DNA of 64,000 bases. It comes from a bacterium. GTDB lineage: Bacteria; 4484-113; JAFGCY01. The stretch spans positions 119,083 through 183,082 of the forward strand of contig JAGRNT010000007.1 in assembly GCA_020440605.1 (NCBI GenBank), given 5' to 3'. The notes beneath the pieces were generated by a model that was not told where the DNA came from, searched no databases, and saw only the letters and a list, made by a program, of their open reading frames with translations. This document shows, in pieces, positions 35,590 to 45,900 of the stretch. The translations under genes were made by a program, and so were the position numbers. Position 1 is the first letter of the stretch. Every line of letters starts with the position of its first letter.

Positions 35590-38500
35590 ATGTTCAGATT
35601 CATCACCGCAGGGCTGGCCCTGCTGCTTGTCGCCGCCACCCGTCCGGCCCTGGCGGCCGAAGCCTTCCTGCAGCATCCCGCACTCAGCGCGGACGGGGAG
35701 CTTGTCTACTTCACGGCCCAGGGCGACATCTGGGTCGCGGACACCGCGGGCCGGGCACCGGCGCGGCGTCTGACTGACAACATCGCGCACGAGGACATGC
35801 CGCTGCCATCACCCGACGGCAGCCTGCTGGCCTTCCGCAGCTTCCGCCATGGCAACGCCGACCTGTTCGTGATGCCCAGTGCCGGCGGCGCAGCCACGCG
35901 CCTGAGCTTCAGCACGGATGGCGAACTGCCGCTGGCCTGGTACCCTGATGGCCAGGCCCTGCTCGTGACCACCCGTCGCCAGGATCCGCAGGCCCCCTGC
36001 CTGTACCGGATCGGGATCGACGGCTCGCAGCCCGAGCGCGTGGCCGGCCCGGACCATGACAGCCAGCTTTATGCCTGCTGGGCCGGCGGGACTGACGACA
36101 TCATCTACACCCGCGGTCCCGGTGACGAACAGCGCAAGCGCCACAAGGGCCAGGACAGCTTCGATCTCTGGCGCCTGCAGGAGGGACGGCACAGTCCGCT
36201 GGTGACGACGCGCGGCCGCGATGCCTGGCCCGCCTGCAGCCCGGACGGCTCCGTGCTGTACTGGACCAGCGACCGCAGCGGCTGTGACAACATCTGGATG
36301 ATGCAGCTCCCTGACGGCGAGCCGCGGCAGATGACGGACTTCAGTGACGACGGGCCGCAGTTCCTGCGCATGAGCAGCGGTGGTGACTGGCTCGCCTGCA
36401 GCGTGTTCGGATCACTGTGGCTGATGGACACTAAGAGCCAGGCCATGCGCGAACTGCATATCGAGCTGGCCACGGAACCCAAGCATGAACAGCTGACGAG
36501 CGAGCGCTGGCAGGACCGCGCCAGCGAACTGGCGGTCAGCCCCAATGGCAACTACTTCGCGATCGTACTGCAGGGCGACATCTACCTGCTGAAGAATCCC
36601 GATGCCTATGAGGAGCAGCCGGACCAGGATCTCAGCACGGCCCGCCTGCTGGTGGGCAGCCCCGGGCGGGACTGGCAGCTCTCCTGGCACCATGAGGGCC
36701 GCAGCATCTGCTATGTCTCGGACCGCACGGGCGAATACGACATCTACATGTTCGACCTGGCAACGGGCGAGGAACGCCAGCTTACGAAGACACCCGAGGA
36801 TGAGGCCCTGCCGCTCTGGAGCCCGGTGGACGGGCGGATCTGCTACTACCGTGGCAACCATGAGCTGCGCGTGCTGGACAGCGAGGGGGATGCCGCTGAC
36901 GACATCCTGATCAGCCGGGCCGAGCACCGCATCGGTCCCTTCGGTGGCGATGCGCGCTGGAGCCCGGACGGGGCCTGGCTGGCCTACAGCTATGCGCCCG
37001 TGGCCTGGAGCAGTGACGTGTTCATCACCGCCAGCAGCGGTGGCGAGGAACACAACGTCACGCTTACACCGGACAGTGAGTATGGCCCGCAGTGGTCAGG
37101 GGATGGCAGCTACCTTGGTTTCAGCTTCTCCAGCCGCGATGACTACAGCAATGAATTCGGGGCCCGTGCCCGCCTGCTGCCGCTGGACCGCACTGAGTAT
37201 CTCTACGATGCTGAACTGCTCTTCCCGGAGGACCGGCCGGAGCAGGAGGAGACTGAGGCTGGCGACGAAGCCGCTGCCGATGACGAGGCAGCAGATGCGA
37301 AAGGAGATGAAGAGGAAGGAGATGAAGTCGCGGAAGTGCTTATCGACTTTGACGAGATCGAGAACCGCAGCGAGACCCTCCCGGACTGGGGTGGCGAAGC
37401 CCAGCTGGAGCTGCTCAGCCCGGATGGCAGTGTGGCGATCCTGACCATGCTCAGCGAGGGGTCGCAGCTGGCGGCACTCGACACCTTCAGCGGCGACTTC
37501 GAACTGCTGGGCAAGGGCCGCTATTCCTCGCTGCAGTTCAATGAGGACGGCAGCCGGCTCTATGGCCTGAACAGCGGGGCGATCAGCTACATCGATCTGA
37601 AGGGCAGCAGCGTGGCCGGGCAGGGTGGCTATCCGGCCGGGGCCATGTTGACAACGGATGTGCGGGTCCTGCGCCGCCAGTCCTTCCGTGAGATGTGGCG
37701 CATCCTGCGTGACAACTTCTACGATCCTGAGATGCATGGCACTGACTGGGAGGCGGTTAAGCGCAAATACGAGCCGATGCTTGAAAGCGTCGTCACTCCC
37801 GAGGAGTACAACCAGCTGATGGAGCACTTCGTCGGCGAGCTGGCGGCCTCGCATTCCTGGTTCTTCAGTCCCGGTGAAAGTGGCGACGGCCCTTATGACG
37901 GCGGCGGCAGTCTCGGTATTGAGCTTGATGAGGACTACAGCGGCCCCGGCTGGCTGGTGGCACGCGTGATCCGTGGCACCCCGGCCTGGGAGCATGGCAG
38001 CGAACTCTATCCCGGCGATCTGATCGAGGCCGTCAACGGCGAGGAGCTCAGCGCCGCCAGCCAGCGCGACCGCCTGCTGCGCAACACGGAAGGTGAACTG
38101 CTGCGCCTGCAGGTGCGCAGCGGGGAGGCCGCGCTTGCAGCCCTGCGTGAACAGGCGGCGGAGGAGGCGGATGAGGATGAGGAGATAGCGGAACCCGAGG
38201 CCACGCGCGAGGTGCTGATCATCCCGGCCTCGCCCTGGGAGATGTACGGCCCGCAGTATGAGCAGTGGGTGCGTGACAACCGCGCCGTCGTCACGGAACT
38301 GTCCGGCGGGCGGGTCGCCTACCAGCATATCGAGGGCATGGATTTCCGCTCACTGGCGCGCTTCCGCCGGGAGCTGTACTCCTTGCACCGTGACAGTGAA
38401 GCGCTGATCATCGACGTGCGCTTCAACGGCGGCGGCGACATCTACGCCCAGCTCTACGACATCCTCACGAGCCCGCTGCTGTTCCGCACGCGTACGCGCT

Positions 38501-38883
38501 TCGGAGAGACGCGCAGCGCGCCGGAGTGGCGCTGGCAGGGCCCGGTGGTGGTGCTGATCAACGCCTGGTCCTACAGTGACGCAGAGGACTTCGCACACAT
38601 GATGCAGGAACAGCAGCTGGCGACGATCGTCGGTGAAGACACCGGTGGCAACGTGATCGCGGTCAGCGGCGTGAAGCTCCTTGACGGCAGCTTCTTCGGA
38701 CTGCCGCTGGAGGGCTGGTACCGCCTGGACGGACGCAACATGGAGGGCTTCGGCTGTCCGGCTGACATCTTCGTGGAGATTGATCCGAATGCACTGGCCG
38801 AGGGCCGTGACAACCAGCTCGAGGCCGCGGTGGCAACCCTGCTCAGCCAGCTCGGCGGCAAATCCGCCGCCAATCTGGAATGA
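35590..38883 (+). CDS. Exported tricorn-like protease, second of three
   Basis: A 1097-aa paralogue of the preceding gene, starting 23 bases after it with GGGAGGG as ribosome binding site, so the pair is cotranscribed. The signal peptide is MFRFITAGLALLLVAATRPALA. The layout is the same: PD40 propellers, a shorter acidic linker (about 545-590, Glu/Asp/Ala-rich), Ser754-His755 (AASHSWF), a PDZ domain (YPGDLIEAVNGEEL) and the S41 core with Ser996 in WSYSDAED and Glu1052 in MEGFG. The Ser-to-Glu spacing of 56 residues is identical in all three copies. A second acidic patch (EEADEDEEIAEPE) sits after the PDZ domain where the first copy has a Lys-rich loop. It is followed by a strong terminator. 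Confidence 0.9.
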   Translation: MFRFITAGLALLLVAATRPALAAEAFLQHPALSADGELVYFTAQGDIWVADTAGRAPARRLTDNIAHEDMPLPSPDGSLLAFRSFRHGNADLFVMPSAGGAATRLSFSTDGELPLAWYPDGQALLVTTRRQDPQAPCLYRIGIDGSQPERVAGPDHDSQLYACWAGGTDDIIYTRGPGDEQRKRHKGQDSFDLWRLQEGRHSPLVTTRGRDAWPACSPDGSVLYWTSDRSGCDNIWMMQLPDGEPRQMTDFSDDGPQFLRMSSGGDWLACSVFGSLWLMDTKSQAMRELHIELATEPKHEQLTSERWQDRASELAVSPNGNYFAIVLQGDIYLLKNPDAYEEQPDQDLSTARLLVGSPGRDWQLSWHHEGRSICYVSDRTGEYDIYMFDLATGEERQLTKTPEDEALPLWSPVDGRICYYRGNHELRVLDSEGDAADDILISRAEHRIGPFGGDARWSPDGAWLAYSYAPVAWSSDVFITASSGGEEHNVTLTPDSEYGPQWSGDGSYLGFSFSSRDDYSNEFGARARLLPLDRTEYLYDAELLFPEDRPEQEETEAGDEAAADDEAADAKGDEEEGDEVAEVLIDFDEIENRSETLPDWGGEAQLELLSPDGSVAILTMLSEGSQLAALDTFSGDFELLGKGRYSSLQFNEDGSRLYGLNSGAISYIDLKGSSVAGQGGYPAGAMLTTDVRVLRRQSFREMWRILRDNFYDPEMHGTDWEAVKRKYEPMLESVVTPEEYNQLMEHFVGELAASHSWFFSPGESGDGPYDGGGSLGIELDEDYSGPGWLVARVIRGTPAWEHGSELYPGDLIEAVNGEELSAASQRDRLLRNTEGELLRLQVRSGEAALAALREQAAEEADEDEEIAEPEATREVLIIPASPWEMYGPQYEQWVRDNRAVVTELSGGRVAYQHIEGMDFRSLARFRRELYSLHRDSEALIIDVRFNGGGDIYAQLYDILTSPLLFRTRTRFGETRSAPEWRWQGPVVVLINAWSYSDAEDFAHMMQEQQLATIVGEDTGGNVIAVSGVKLLDGSFFGLPLEGWYRLDGRNMEGFGCPADIFVEIDPNALAEGRDNQLEAAVATLLSQLGGKSAANLE

Positions 38884-38923
38884 TCTGGCAATCGCTGGTA
38901 TACTGGCAGCGGCAAGGAAAAGA

Positions 38924-38954
38924 GGGCAGCCCCGGTGGCTGCCCTTTTTGTTTT
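38924..38954 (+). terminator. Rho-independent terminator after the tricorn-like pair
   Basis: GGGCAGCC and GGCTGCCC form an 8-bp stem with a 5-base loop, followed by TTTTTGTTTT, 40 bases after the stop codon. Confidence 0.92.
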
Positions 38955-39451
38955 CTGCCTGGAGGCCAGTGCCAGGCACTGGCAGGTCGTCAATCCCATG
39001 GATTGACAATGACTGGTTCCGCACACCGGCAGCTATCTGTGGTTTCTGCATGAAAGCTGCAGCTACAACGTTGCCAATCACTGTCATTGTAGCAATTGCA
39101 GACCTAGCCCGCGGCGGCCATGGGCCACCTCGCCTGTCAGACCATGGGTCTGACCTCCGGCAGCACGCTGTTTGCCTTTGTGCTGAAGTCTCCGAATATC
39201 TCATGCACGCTGCACGCGGCGGATACACCACGGGCAGCGGCACGGTCGGGGCAATTGGCCGTGCTCATATGGAAAGGCCGGATTGCGGCGGACGCTGCCT
39301 GGCAGCGGACGGCACATGCGGCAGGGAAGGCATTCCCTGTGGCATGCCCTGGAGCGGATGGCTCCGGGCATGCCGCACCGAGGGACAGGCACTGAAATGT
39401 AACCTACCAGAATCCAGACAAGTGTCCCTCTGCACGGATCCCGGATTGCTG
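38955..39451. other. Gene-free stretch with a cluster of short-loop hairpins
   Basis: I see no gene. Four strong dyads stand out: GCCAGTGCC-A-GGCACTGGC (38965-38983), GTCAATCC-CAT-GGATTGAC (38989-39007), GTCAGACC-ATG-GGTCTGAC (39136-39154) and a larger one with arms GGCATGCCC...GGGCATGCC plus GGAGC/GCTCC (39341-39374). Two of them have 8-bp stems and 3-base loops, like the element at 29942. None has a T tract. Confidence 0.55.
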
Positions 39452-39457
39452 TAGGAT
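39452..39457 (+). promoter_or_regulatory. -10 box six bases before the lipoprotein start at 39464 (leaderless)
   Basis: TAGGAT is followed by six bases and the ATG; there is no Shine-Dalgarno sequence. The -35 region is weak. Confidence 0.45.
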
Positions 39458-39463
39458 CTCCAT

Positions 39464-42400
39464 ATGACGGGTTACTGGGACAAGTATCGGGCCATCAGAA
39501 CTGGATTGATCATGCTGCCGCTGCTCGCCGCGGTTTCCTGTGGCTCAGGCTCAGACAGGACCACTGCCAGTCTCACGGATCCATCTGATGCATCGATCGC
39601 TCAGTTGCAGACTGACACTGCTGCGATTCCCGCCTCCGAGCTTGCTCCTCCTCCCGCCACGGACCTGCCGGATTCCGCCGAACTGCAGCGCATACTCAGT
39701 TCCGAGCTGGAGCGTCTCGGCAAGGATCCGGAGCGCACCGCAGCCCAGGCTCCCTCAGGTGCTGACAATGCCGTCTTCGATCTGGATGTGGCCTACCGCA
39801 GCCCCTACAGCGGGGCTACCCTGCACTGGACCGAGCGCATGATCGGCGACTACGACATGAACGGCGAGGTCAATGCGTCGGATCTGACACCGATTTCCCA
39901 GCGCTGGAAGTTCACGGTGGATCACCTCGAGCCGGAGGACGCCCGCGGCTTCCTCTGCTGGCCGCAGGGCCATCCGCGCAATGGCGGGTTTTCCGGCGTG
40001 CTCAACGGCTTCCCGGGCTTCAACACGCCGGCCCATCAGTGGCGCACGGCGCGTGTGGATGGTGATGACAACGGCGAGATAAATGCCGCCGACATCGCCT
40101 CCATCGCCCAGCAGTGGCATGAACGCCTCGACAGCTACCGTATTTACCGGCGTGCTCCCGGCGAGGAGGAGTTCAGCATGCTGCGGCTCGGCGAGGAGGA
40201 CACATACACCATCCCGCGCAGCAACAACTTCCCCAGGGACGCCACAGCACCTGATCCTGCCTGGGTCTACCGCCTGCACTATGCCGATGTGACGGTCCAG
40301 CCAGGTACATATGAGTACTACCTTGCTCCCTTTGACAGTCAGAGCGGTGACGAGGGCACACCTTCCCCGGTGATCAGCATCACCTTTGACGACCGTAATC
40401 CGCCGCCCCCGCCGGAAGGCAATCTACCTCCGGAGATCATCGTCGTGGCGGACGTGACGAGCGGCGATGCCCCGCTACGGGTTGAATTCGATGCCTCGCA
40501 GTCCAGCGATCCGGATGGTGAGATCGTGCTCTACGTCTGGGACTGGGAGGGCGACGGCCAGGTGGATGCCAGTTCCCAGAGCTCCCCGTTTGCCTACCAC
40601 ATCTATAACGACACCGGCTGGTACCACCCGCAGCTCACGATCTGGGACGACCTGGGAGGCAGCGCTACCGCTTCAATTGACATCGAGGTCGGGGTCGGCA
40701 GCGGTGGCGTGCTGCCCCCGAAGCTGGAGCTGAGCGCCAGTCCGACGGAGGGACCAGCGCCGCTGGCGGTGGAGCTTACGGCGCAGGTCACGGCCGTGGA
40801 TGGCAACTACGCCGGGATGCACTACGAGATAGACCATGAAGGCGACGGTGTCGTCGACTACACCTACGGCAAGCATCCCCTGCCGCCGGTGCCATTCGAG
40901 TATGAATCCAGTGGTGTCTACCATCCGAGCATCACCGCTATCAATTCCGCAGGTCTGAGCACCACGGCCAGTGTGGAAATCACCGTGAATGACAACCTCG
41001 GCCCGCAGGCCGTGATCACGCTGGATCCTGCAGGCGGAGAAGCGCCGCTGGATGTGCATGTCAGCGGACTGGCAAGCACCGATCCGGACGGCACCGCGCT
41101 GAGCTACGTCTGGACCATTGACGGTGAACCCTATGACGAAACGGGAGATCCCCAGCCCGCCGAATTTGACAGGTCCTATCCGAAGATCTGCGAGCATGTC
41201 TTCGGGCTGACCGTCACCGATGCCGGCGGATTGACAGACTACACGGAGGAAACGCTTGTCGTGGTCCCGCCGGAAGGCGACCTGCCGCCGGTGGCGGTGA
41301 TCAGTGCCGACCCCGTGATCGGGGCTGCGCCGCTCAGGGTGCAGTTCAGCTCAGAAGGCAGCCTTGATCCTGAAGGCCTGCCGCTCATTGAACGCTGGGA
41401 TCTGTACGGCAACGGAAACTACATCTACTACGGCAACCCCGCCTTCCAGTTCACCTACATGAATCCGGGTGAGTATCAGGCCGTGCTGCAGGTAGAGGAC
41501 AAGTTCGGCCAGCTGGCATATGCCAGCGTGCTGATCACGGTCATTGACAACCATCCGCCGGAGGCGGTGCTGAACATCAGTCCCGAGAGCGGGGATGCAC
41601 CCCTCACGGTATCGCTGGATGCCAGCGCCAGCACGGATCCTGACGGCGACGAACTCAGTTTCGCCTGGGACTTCCTGTATGTTCCCGGTGACAAGACCTG
41701 GGAGGAGGGTTCCGCCACCGAGGAATATGAGTACCGCTTCGCCGGCCAGCATGTGGTGCGGGTGCGTGTCACCGACCAGTGGGGAGCCTCGACGATAGCT
41801 GAGGCAATGGTGCAGGTCATGGGGGCGGGCTGGTACGTGGTCCCGCTCGATAATGGCCTCCCGGACTTCTGGAGCCCCGACATCGGGCTGGAGCTGATCG
41901 ACGGCCAGCCGGGCATGGCCTGGGGCGTCGGCTCCGACATCCGCTATGCCCGGGGTGAGGATGCGGACGGACTGAGCTGGACCCTGCCCCTCACGCTTGA
42001 CACTTCCACCGAAATCTACGGCGGGGTGCTGGCACCTTCGTTGTCATTCATCAACGGCGCGCCCTGCGTGGCCTGGATGCGCCACTCCGGTGATGTGCTG
42101 TACTGCCGGGCGCTCGACGGCGCTGGCAGCAGCTGGGGCATGCCTGAGCTTGTCTATCTGATCAGCGGCTCCGGTGGCGGCACCGACATCATGGAGGTCA
42201 ACGGCAATCCCGCGCTGCTCTGGGTGGATTCGCTGGGACGCATGCGCTACTCCCGCGCTGGAGCGGCCGCAGGCCTGCTCTGGGGCGAGCCCTACGACTT
42301 CGGACAGATCAGTTTCGGTCAGGGCAACTTCCAGGCGGAGATGGCCATGGTCGGCGGTACGCCCTCGATTGCCAATGTCGGCAGCGTGCTGACCGAGCAG

Positions 42401-42865
42401 GGCATCAGCTACCGCTGGGCCCTGGATGGCAACGGCTCCCAGTGGGCTGCACGGGTCCCGGTCTATGAGACCCCGGCTTCGCGCCCGGCCGTGTCCCTGG
42501 CAACCATCGCCGGTAACCCGGTAGTGGCCTATTACTGTGAACTGGGGCTGGTGTTCCAGATCGCACCGAACGGGCTGGGTGGTGCCTGGGGCGACCCGAT
42601 CGTGATTTCCCCTGAAGTCGGCGACGGTGTTGGCTTCTTCGGCGGTGACGAGATCTGCATCGTGGAACTCAACGGCGTGCCGGCGGTGCTGGACCACAAG
42701 ATGGGGCTGTGGCGGGCGGATGGTCCGGATGGCGGCAGCTGGTACGGCCCGGAACACATTCCCAATTACGCGAGCGGTACCACCTTCGCGCTGCTGGAAG
42801 TGAATGGCCAGCCGGCAATCGGCTGGCAGAACAGCGGTGTCTACTACGGCGTGAAGCTCGACTGA
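39464..42865 (+). CDS. Lipoprotein with split dockerin-type calcium loops, PKD domains and C-terminal repeats (first of three)
   Basis: A 1133-aa lipoprotein; signal peptide ends in AAVSC with lipidated Cys26. A conserved block (ELERLGKDPERTAAQAP, then NAVFDL and LHWTERM) leads to a dockerin-type loop DYDMNGEVNASD (Asp129) and, about 70 residues on, a second one DGDDNGEINAAD (Asp199); both have the D-x-(D/N)-x-N-G-x-(I/V)-N-x-x-D calcium pattern. A fibronectin-III-like domain follows (DSYRIYRRAPG to SPVISITF), then about five PKD domains (residues about 320-790) with typical SSDPDGEIVLYVWDWEGDG, then five or six repeats of about 50 residues with (N/G)G-x-P-(A/S) motifs. It has no catalytic motif. 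The mature protein should sit on the outer membrane or surface. It may bind other modular proteins or calcium. Confidence 0.85.
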   Translation: MTGYWDKYRAIRTGLIMLPLLAAVSCGSGSDRTTASLTDPSDASIAQLQTDTAAIPASELAPPPATDLPDSAELQRILSSELERLGKDPERTAAQAPSGADNAVFDLDVAYRSPYSGATLHWTERMIGDYDMNGEVNASDLTPISQRWKFTVDHLEPEDARGFLCWPQGHPRNGGFSGVLNGFPGFNTPAHQWRTARVDGDDNGEINAADIASIAQQWHERLDSYRIYRRAPGEEEFSMLRLGEEDTYTIPRSNNFPRDATAPDPAWVYRLHYADVTVQPGTYEYYLAPFDSQSGDEGTPSPVISITFDDRNPPPPPEGNLPPEIIVVADVTSGDAPLRVEFDASQSSDPDGEIVLYVWDWEGDGQVDASSQSSPFAYHIYNDTGWYHPQLTIWDDLGGSATASIDIEVGVGSGGVLPPKLELSASPTEGPAPLAVELTAQVTAVDGNYAGMHYEIDHEGDGVVDYTYGKHPLPPVPFEYESSGVYHPSITAINSAGLSTTASVEITVNDNLGPQAVITLDPAGGEAPLDVHVSGLASTDPDGTALSYVWTIDGEPYDETGDPQPAEFDRSYPKICEHVFGLTVTDAGGLTDYTEETLVVVPPEGDLPPVAVISADPVIGAAPLRVQFSSEGSLDPEGLPLIERWDLYGNGNYIYYGNPAFQFTYMNPGEYQAVLQVEDKFGQLAYASVLITVIDNHPPEAVLNISPESGDAPLTVSLDASASTDPDGDELSFAWDFLYVPGDKTWEEGSATEEYEYRFAGQHVVRVRVTDQWGASTIAEAMVQVMGAGWYVVPLDNGLPDFWSPDIGLELIDGQPGMAWGVGSDIRYARGEDADGLSWTLPLTLDTSTEIYGGVLAPSLSFINGAPCVAWMRHSGDVLYCRALDGAGSSWGMPELVYLISGSGGGTDIMEVNGNPALLWVDSLGRMRYSRAGAAAGLLWGEPYDFGQISFGQGNFQAEMAMVGGTPSIANVGSVLTEQGISYRWALDGNGSQWAARVPVYETPASRPAVSLATIAGNPVVAYYCELGLVFQIAPNGLGGAWGDPIVISPEVGDGVGFFGGDEICIVELNGVPAVLDHKMGLWRADGPDGGSWYGPEHIPNYASGTTFALLEVNGQPAIGWQNSGVYYGVKLD

Positions 42866-42882
42866 GCGGCGCAGCTGCAGCT

Positions 42883-42911
42883 TTGCCCGCATGGCACCGG
42901 CAGGGTACAAT
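42883..42911 (+). promoter_or_regulatory. Promoter giving a leaderless mRNA at 42918
   Basis: TTGCCC (42883-42888), a 17-base spacer and TACAAT (42906-42911), then six bases and the ATG. Transcription should start on or next to the A of the start codon. Confidence 0.6.
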
Positions 42912-42917
42912 GCAGCA

Positions 42918-45900
42918 ATGGGACCAGGCAGGACCGGGCGGGCTGCTTTCGCCTCGCGCTGTGCAGTGTGCTGCGCAGTCCTGCTGCTTGGCTCATGCTC
43001 CGGGCGGGACGGCGCTGGCCGGCCGGATCAGACAACGACCGTTCTGCCAGCCGACACTGCTCCGGCTGAATCCGTCGAACTGCGGCTGCTCGAGGAAACG
43101 CTTGCCGCCGAACTGGACAGACTCGGGATCGATCCACTGAAATCCGGCTCCCAGGCTCCCACGGGTCCAGCCAATGCCGTGTTCGACCTCAGTGCCGGCT
43201 ATCGTGACCTCCGCGAGGGGGCGGTACTGCAGTGGACCGAGCGCCTGCTCGGCGACTACGACATGAACGGCGTCGTCAATGCGGCGGATCTGACCCCGCT
43301 GGCCCAGCGCTGGAAGTTCAGCGTTGACTATCGCGATCCGGCGGATGCCGGCGTGGCCTGGTGGCCGCTGGGCAATCCGGGCAACGGCGGAATCAACGGT
43401 GTCGTCAACGGCAGTCCGGGCTTCGGCACTCCTGCCCACCAGTGGCGCACTGCCAGGGTGGACGGCGATGGCAACGGGGAGCTGAATCTCGCGGATGTGA
43501 CGCCGATTGCCAGCCACTGGCAGGACAGTGTGGACAGCTGGCGCGTTTACCGCCGCGGACCGGATGACGCTGAGTTCAGCCTGCTTGAGGATACCCCGGG
43601 CTGCGGTTACAGCCTGCTGCGCAGCGAGTTGTATCCCGCTGGCAAGTCCGCACCGGACAATGCCTGGGCCTTTCGCCTGCTGTTTGCCGAGCTGGCGGGG
43701 GCTGAAGGTGTAACCAGTTACTACGTTTCCGCCTGGGATACCGCCTCAGGCACGGAGGGTCCCCCCTCCAATATTGTCAGCCTGGATTTCGACCCGCTGG
43801 CCGAGCCTCCCCCGCCACCTCCTGGCAACGCCGCACCGCTCGCCGCATTCTCCATGGATACCCTCAGTGGAGATGCCACGCTGGAGGTGCATTTCGATGC
43901 CGCTGCCAGTTCGGACAGTGACGGGCGGATCGTGCTTTACCTCTGGGACTGGGATGGCGACGGCATGAACGACCAGAGCAGCACTACCGGCGCACAGGCC
44001 CTGCACATCTACGGCGAGCCGGGCTACTACCTGCCGCGCCTGACGGTCTGGGACGATGCGGGTGCCAGTGGCAGCATCACCGCTGAAACCGGTATCAGTG
44101 TCTCCCAGATGGGTGCCATGCCACCGCAGCTGGCGCTTGCCGCAGGACCGCTGCAGGGCAGGCGGCCGCTGCCGGTCGGTTTCAGCCCTGTCCATTATGT
44201 ATCCGAGAGCAGCCTGGAACTGCAGTTCAGCTGGGATTTCGATGGCGACGGCAATGCTGACAGCACCGAGGTGGTGGAGTCAGGCGGAATCCTGGCGCAT
44301 GTATATGAACACAGCGGCAGCTACCGGGCCAGTCTGCGGATCACGGATGCAAACGGGCTGTCCGCGTCGGGCTATGTGGATATCCAGGTATCTGACAATG
44401 CCGATCCGCAGGCAATGCTCATTCTCGATCCGAATGAAGTCGAGCCGGGACTGCAGTTCACGCTGGATGCCTCAGGCAGTCTGGATCCCGATGGTGACGC
44501 ACTGGCCTACTTCTGGGATCTGGATGGTGACGGCGTCTATGAGGAATCCGGCGGCACACAGCCGACACTCCTCCATTCCTTCAGCCAGCCCGGTAGCCAT
44601 CAGCTCGGCGTACTGGTCAGTGACAGTGCGGGGGCCACGGATTCGGCAAGTGCCAGCGTCACTGTCATTGGCGATGCAAACCTGCCCCCTCTGGCAGTCG
44701 CCTCCGCCAGCCCTGCAGTCTATGGTGCTCCGGCGGACATCACACTCAGTGCTGTCGGCAGCACTGATCCCGAGGGCGAGCTAGTGGAACTGTTCCGCTG
44801 GGATCTCGATGGTGATGGCGATTTCGAGATCGAGACTGACAAGCGCACGCATCTGCTGCACATCACGCAGCTCGGCGACTACTCAGCCAGGCTGCAGGTG
44901 CAGGATGAACACGGCCTCACGGCGACCGCCGACACCGCCTACAGCGTGATTGCCAACGAAGCGCCGCTGGCCCAGCTCAGTGGCAGCCGGGACAGTGGCC
45001 AGCTGCCGCTGCCCGTGCAGTTCGATGCCTCCCAGAGTACGGACCCGGATGGCAACAGCCTGCAGTTCGCCTGGGACTTCAACTACCTGCCGGGCCAGCA
45101 GCAGTTCGTGGAAGGCGGGGCAATGGCCAGCCACACCTACGAAAGCGGTGGCAGCCATGTCTGCCGGGTACGGGTCAGCGACGGACTGGGAGGGGAGTCC
45201 TACGCGGATTTCGGCATTGAGACCGAAGGCAGCGGCTGGCACATCTACCAGCTTGACGAGGCAGCCACATCCGGCTGGCGCACGAGGCTGGAGCTGGAAC
45301 TGGTGGACGGCAGGCCGGCGGTGGCGTACCACGCGGACCACAGCGGGTTTGGCAACCAGGATGACGTGCGCTTCATCAGGGCCCTGGACGCTACGGGTAC
45401 GCTCTGGGGCGACCCGCTCCTGATCGAGGACGGCACGCAGCCCGGATTGGGCGGACGCGGAATCAGCATGTCGCTGATCGGCGGCCGGCCCGCGCTCAGC
45501 TGGGTCAGGGGCTCCGGCAGCATCGTCTACTGCCATGCCAGTCTCGGGGACGGCGGCAGCTGGTTCCCGCCGGTTGTCGCCGCCACTTCCGGCGGATTCG
45601 CCCGTGGTGCAGCGCTGTGCATGGTGGACGGGCAGCCCGCGCTGAGCTGGGTGGATGGCGGCAACATGCTGCACTACTGCCGTGCGCTGGACCCTGCGGG
45701 ATTCAGCTGGCCGGCGGTGCAGGATCTGGAACTGCTCGGCAATTTCGGCTACACACACAGTCCTGAGCTGGCGGTGGTGGATGGCAAGCCGGTGATCGCC
45801 TATGTTGACGACCAGTTCATCGACGGCTCGGTGCGCTGGAAGCCTGCACTTGATGCGCAGGGTACGGCGTGGGAGGAACCGCAGGAACTTGATCTCGTGC

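Noticed and set aside
39120..39395. 91-codon frame in the hairpin-rich gap
   Set aside because: Its codons span perfect hairpins, there is no Shine-Dalgarno or -10/ATG arrangement, and composition is not protein-like.
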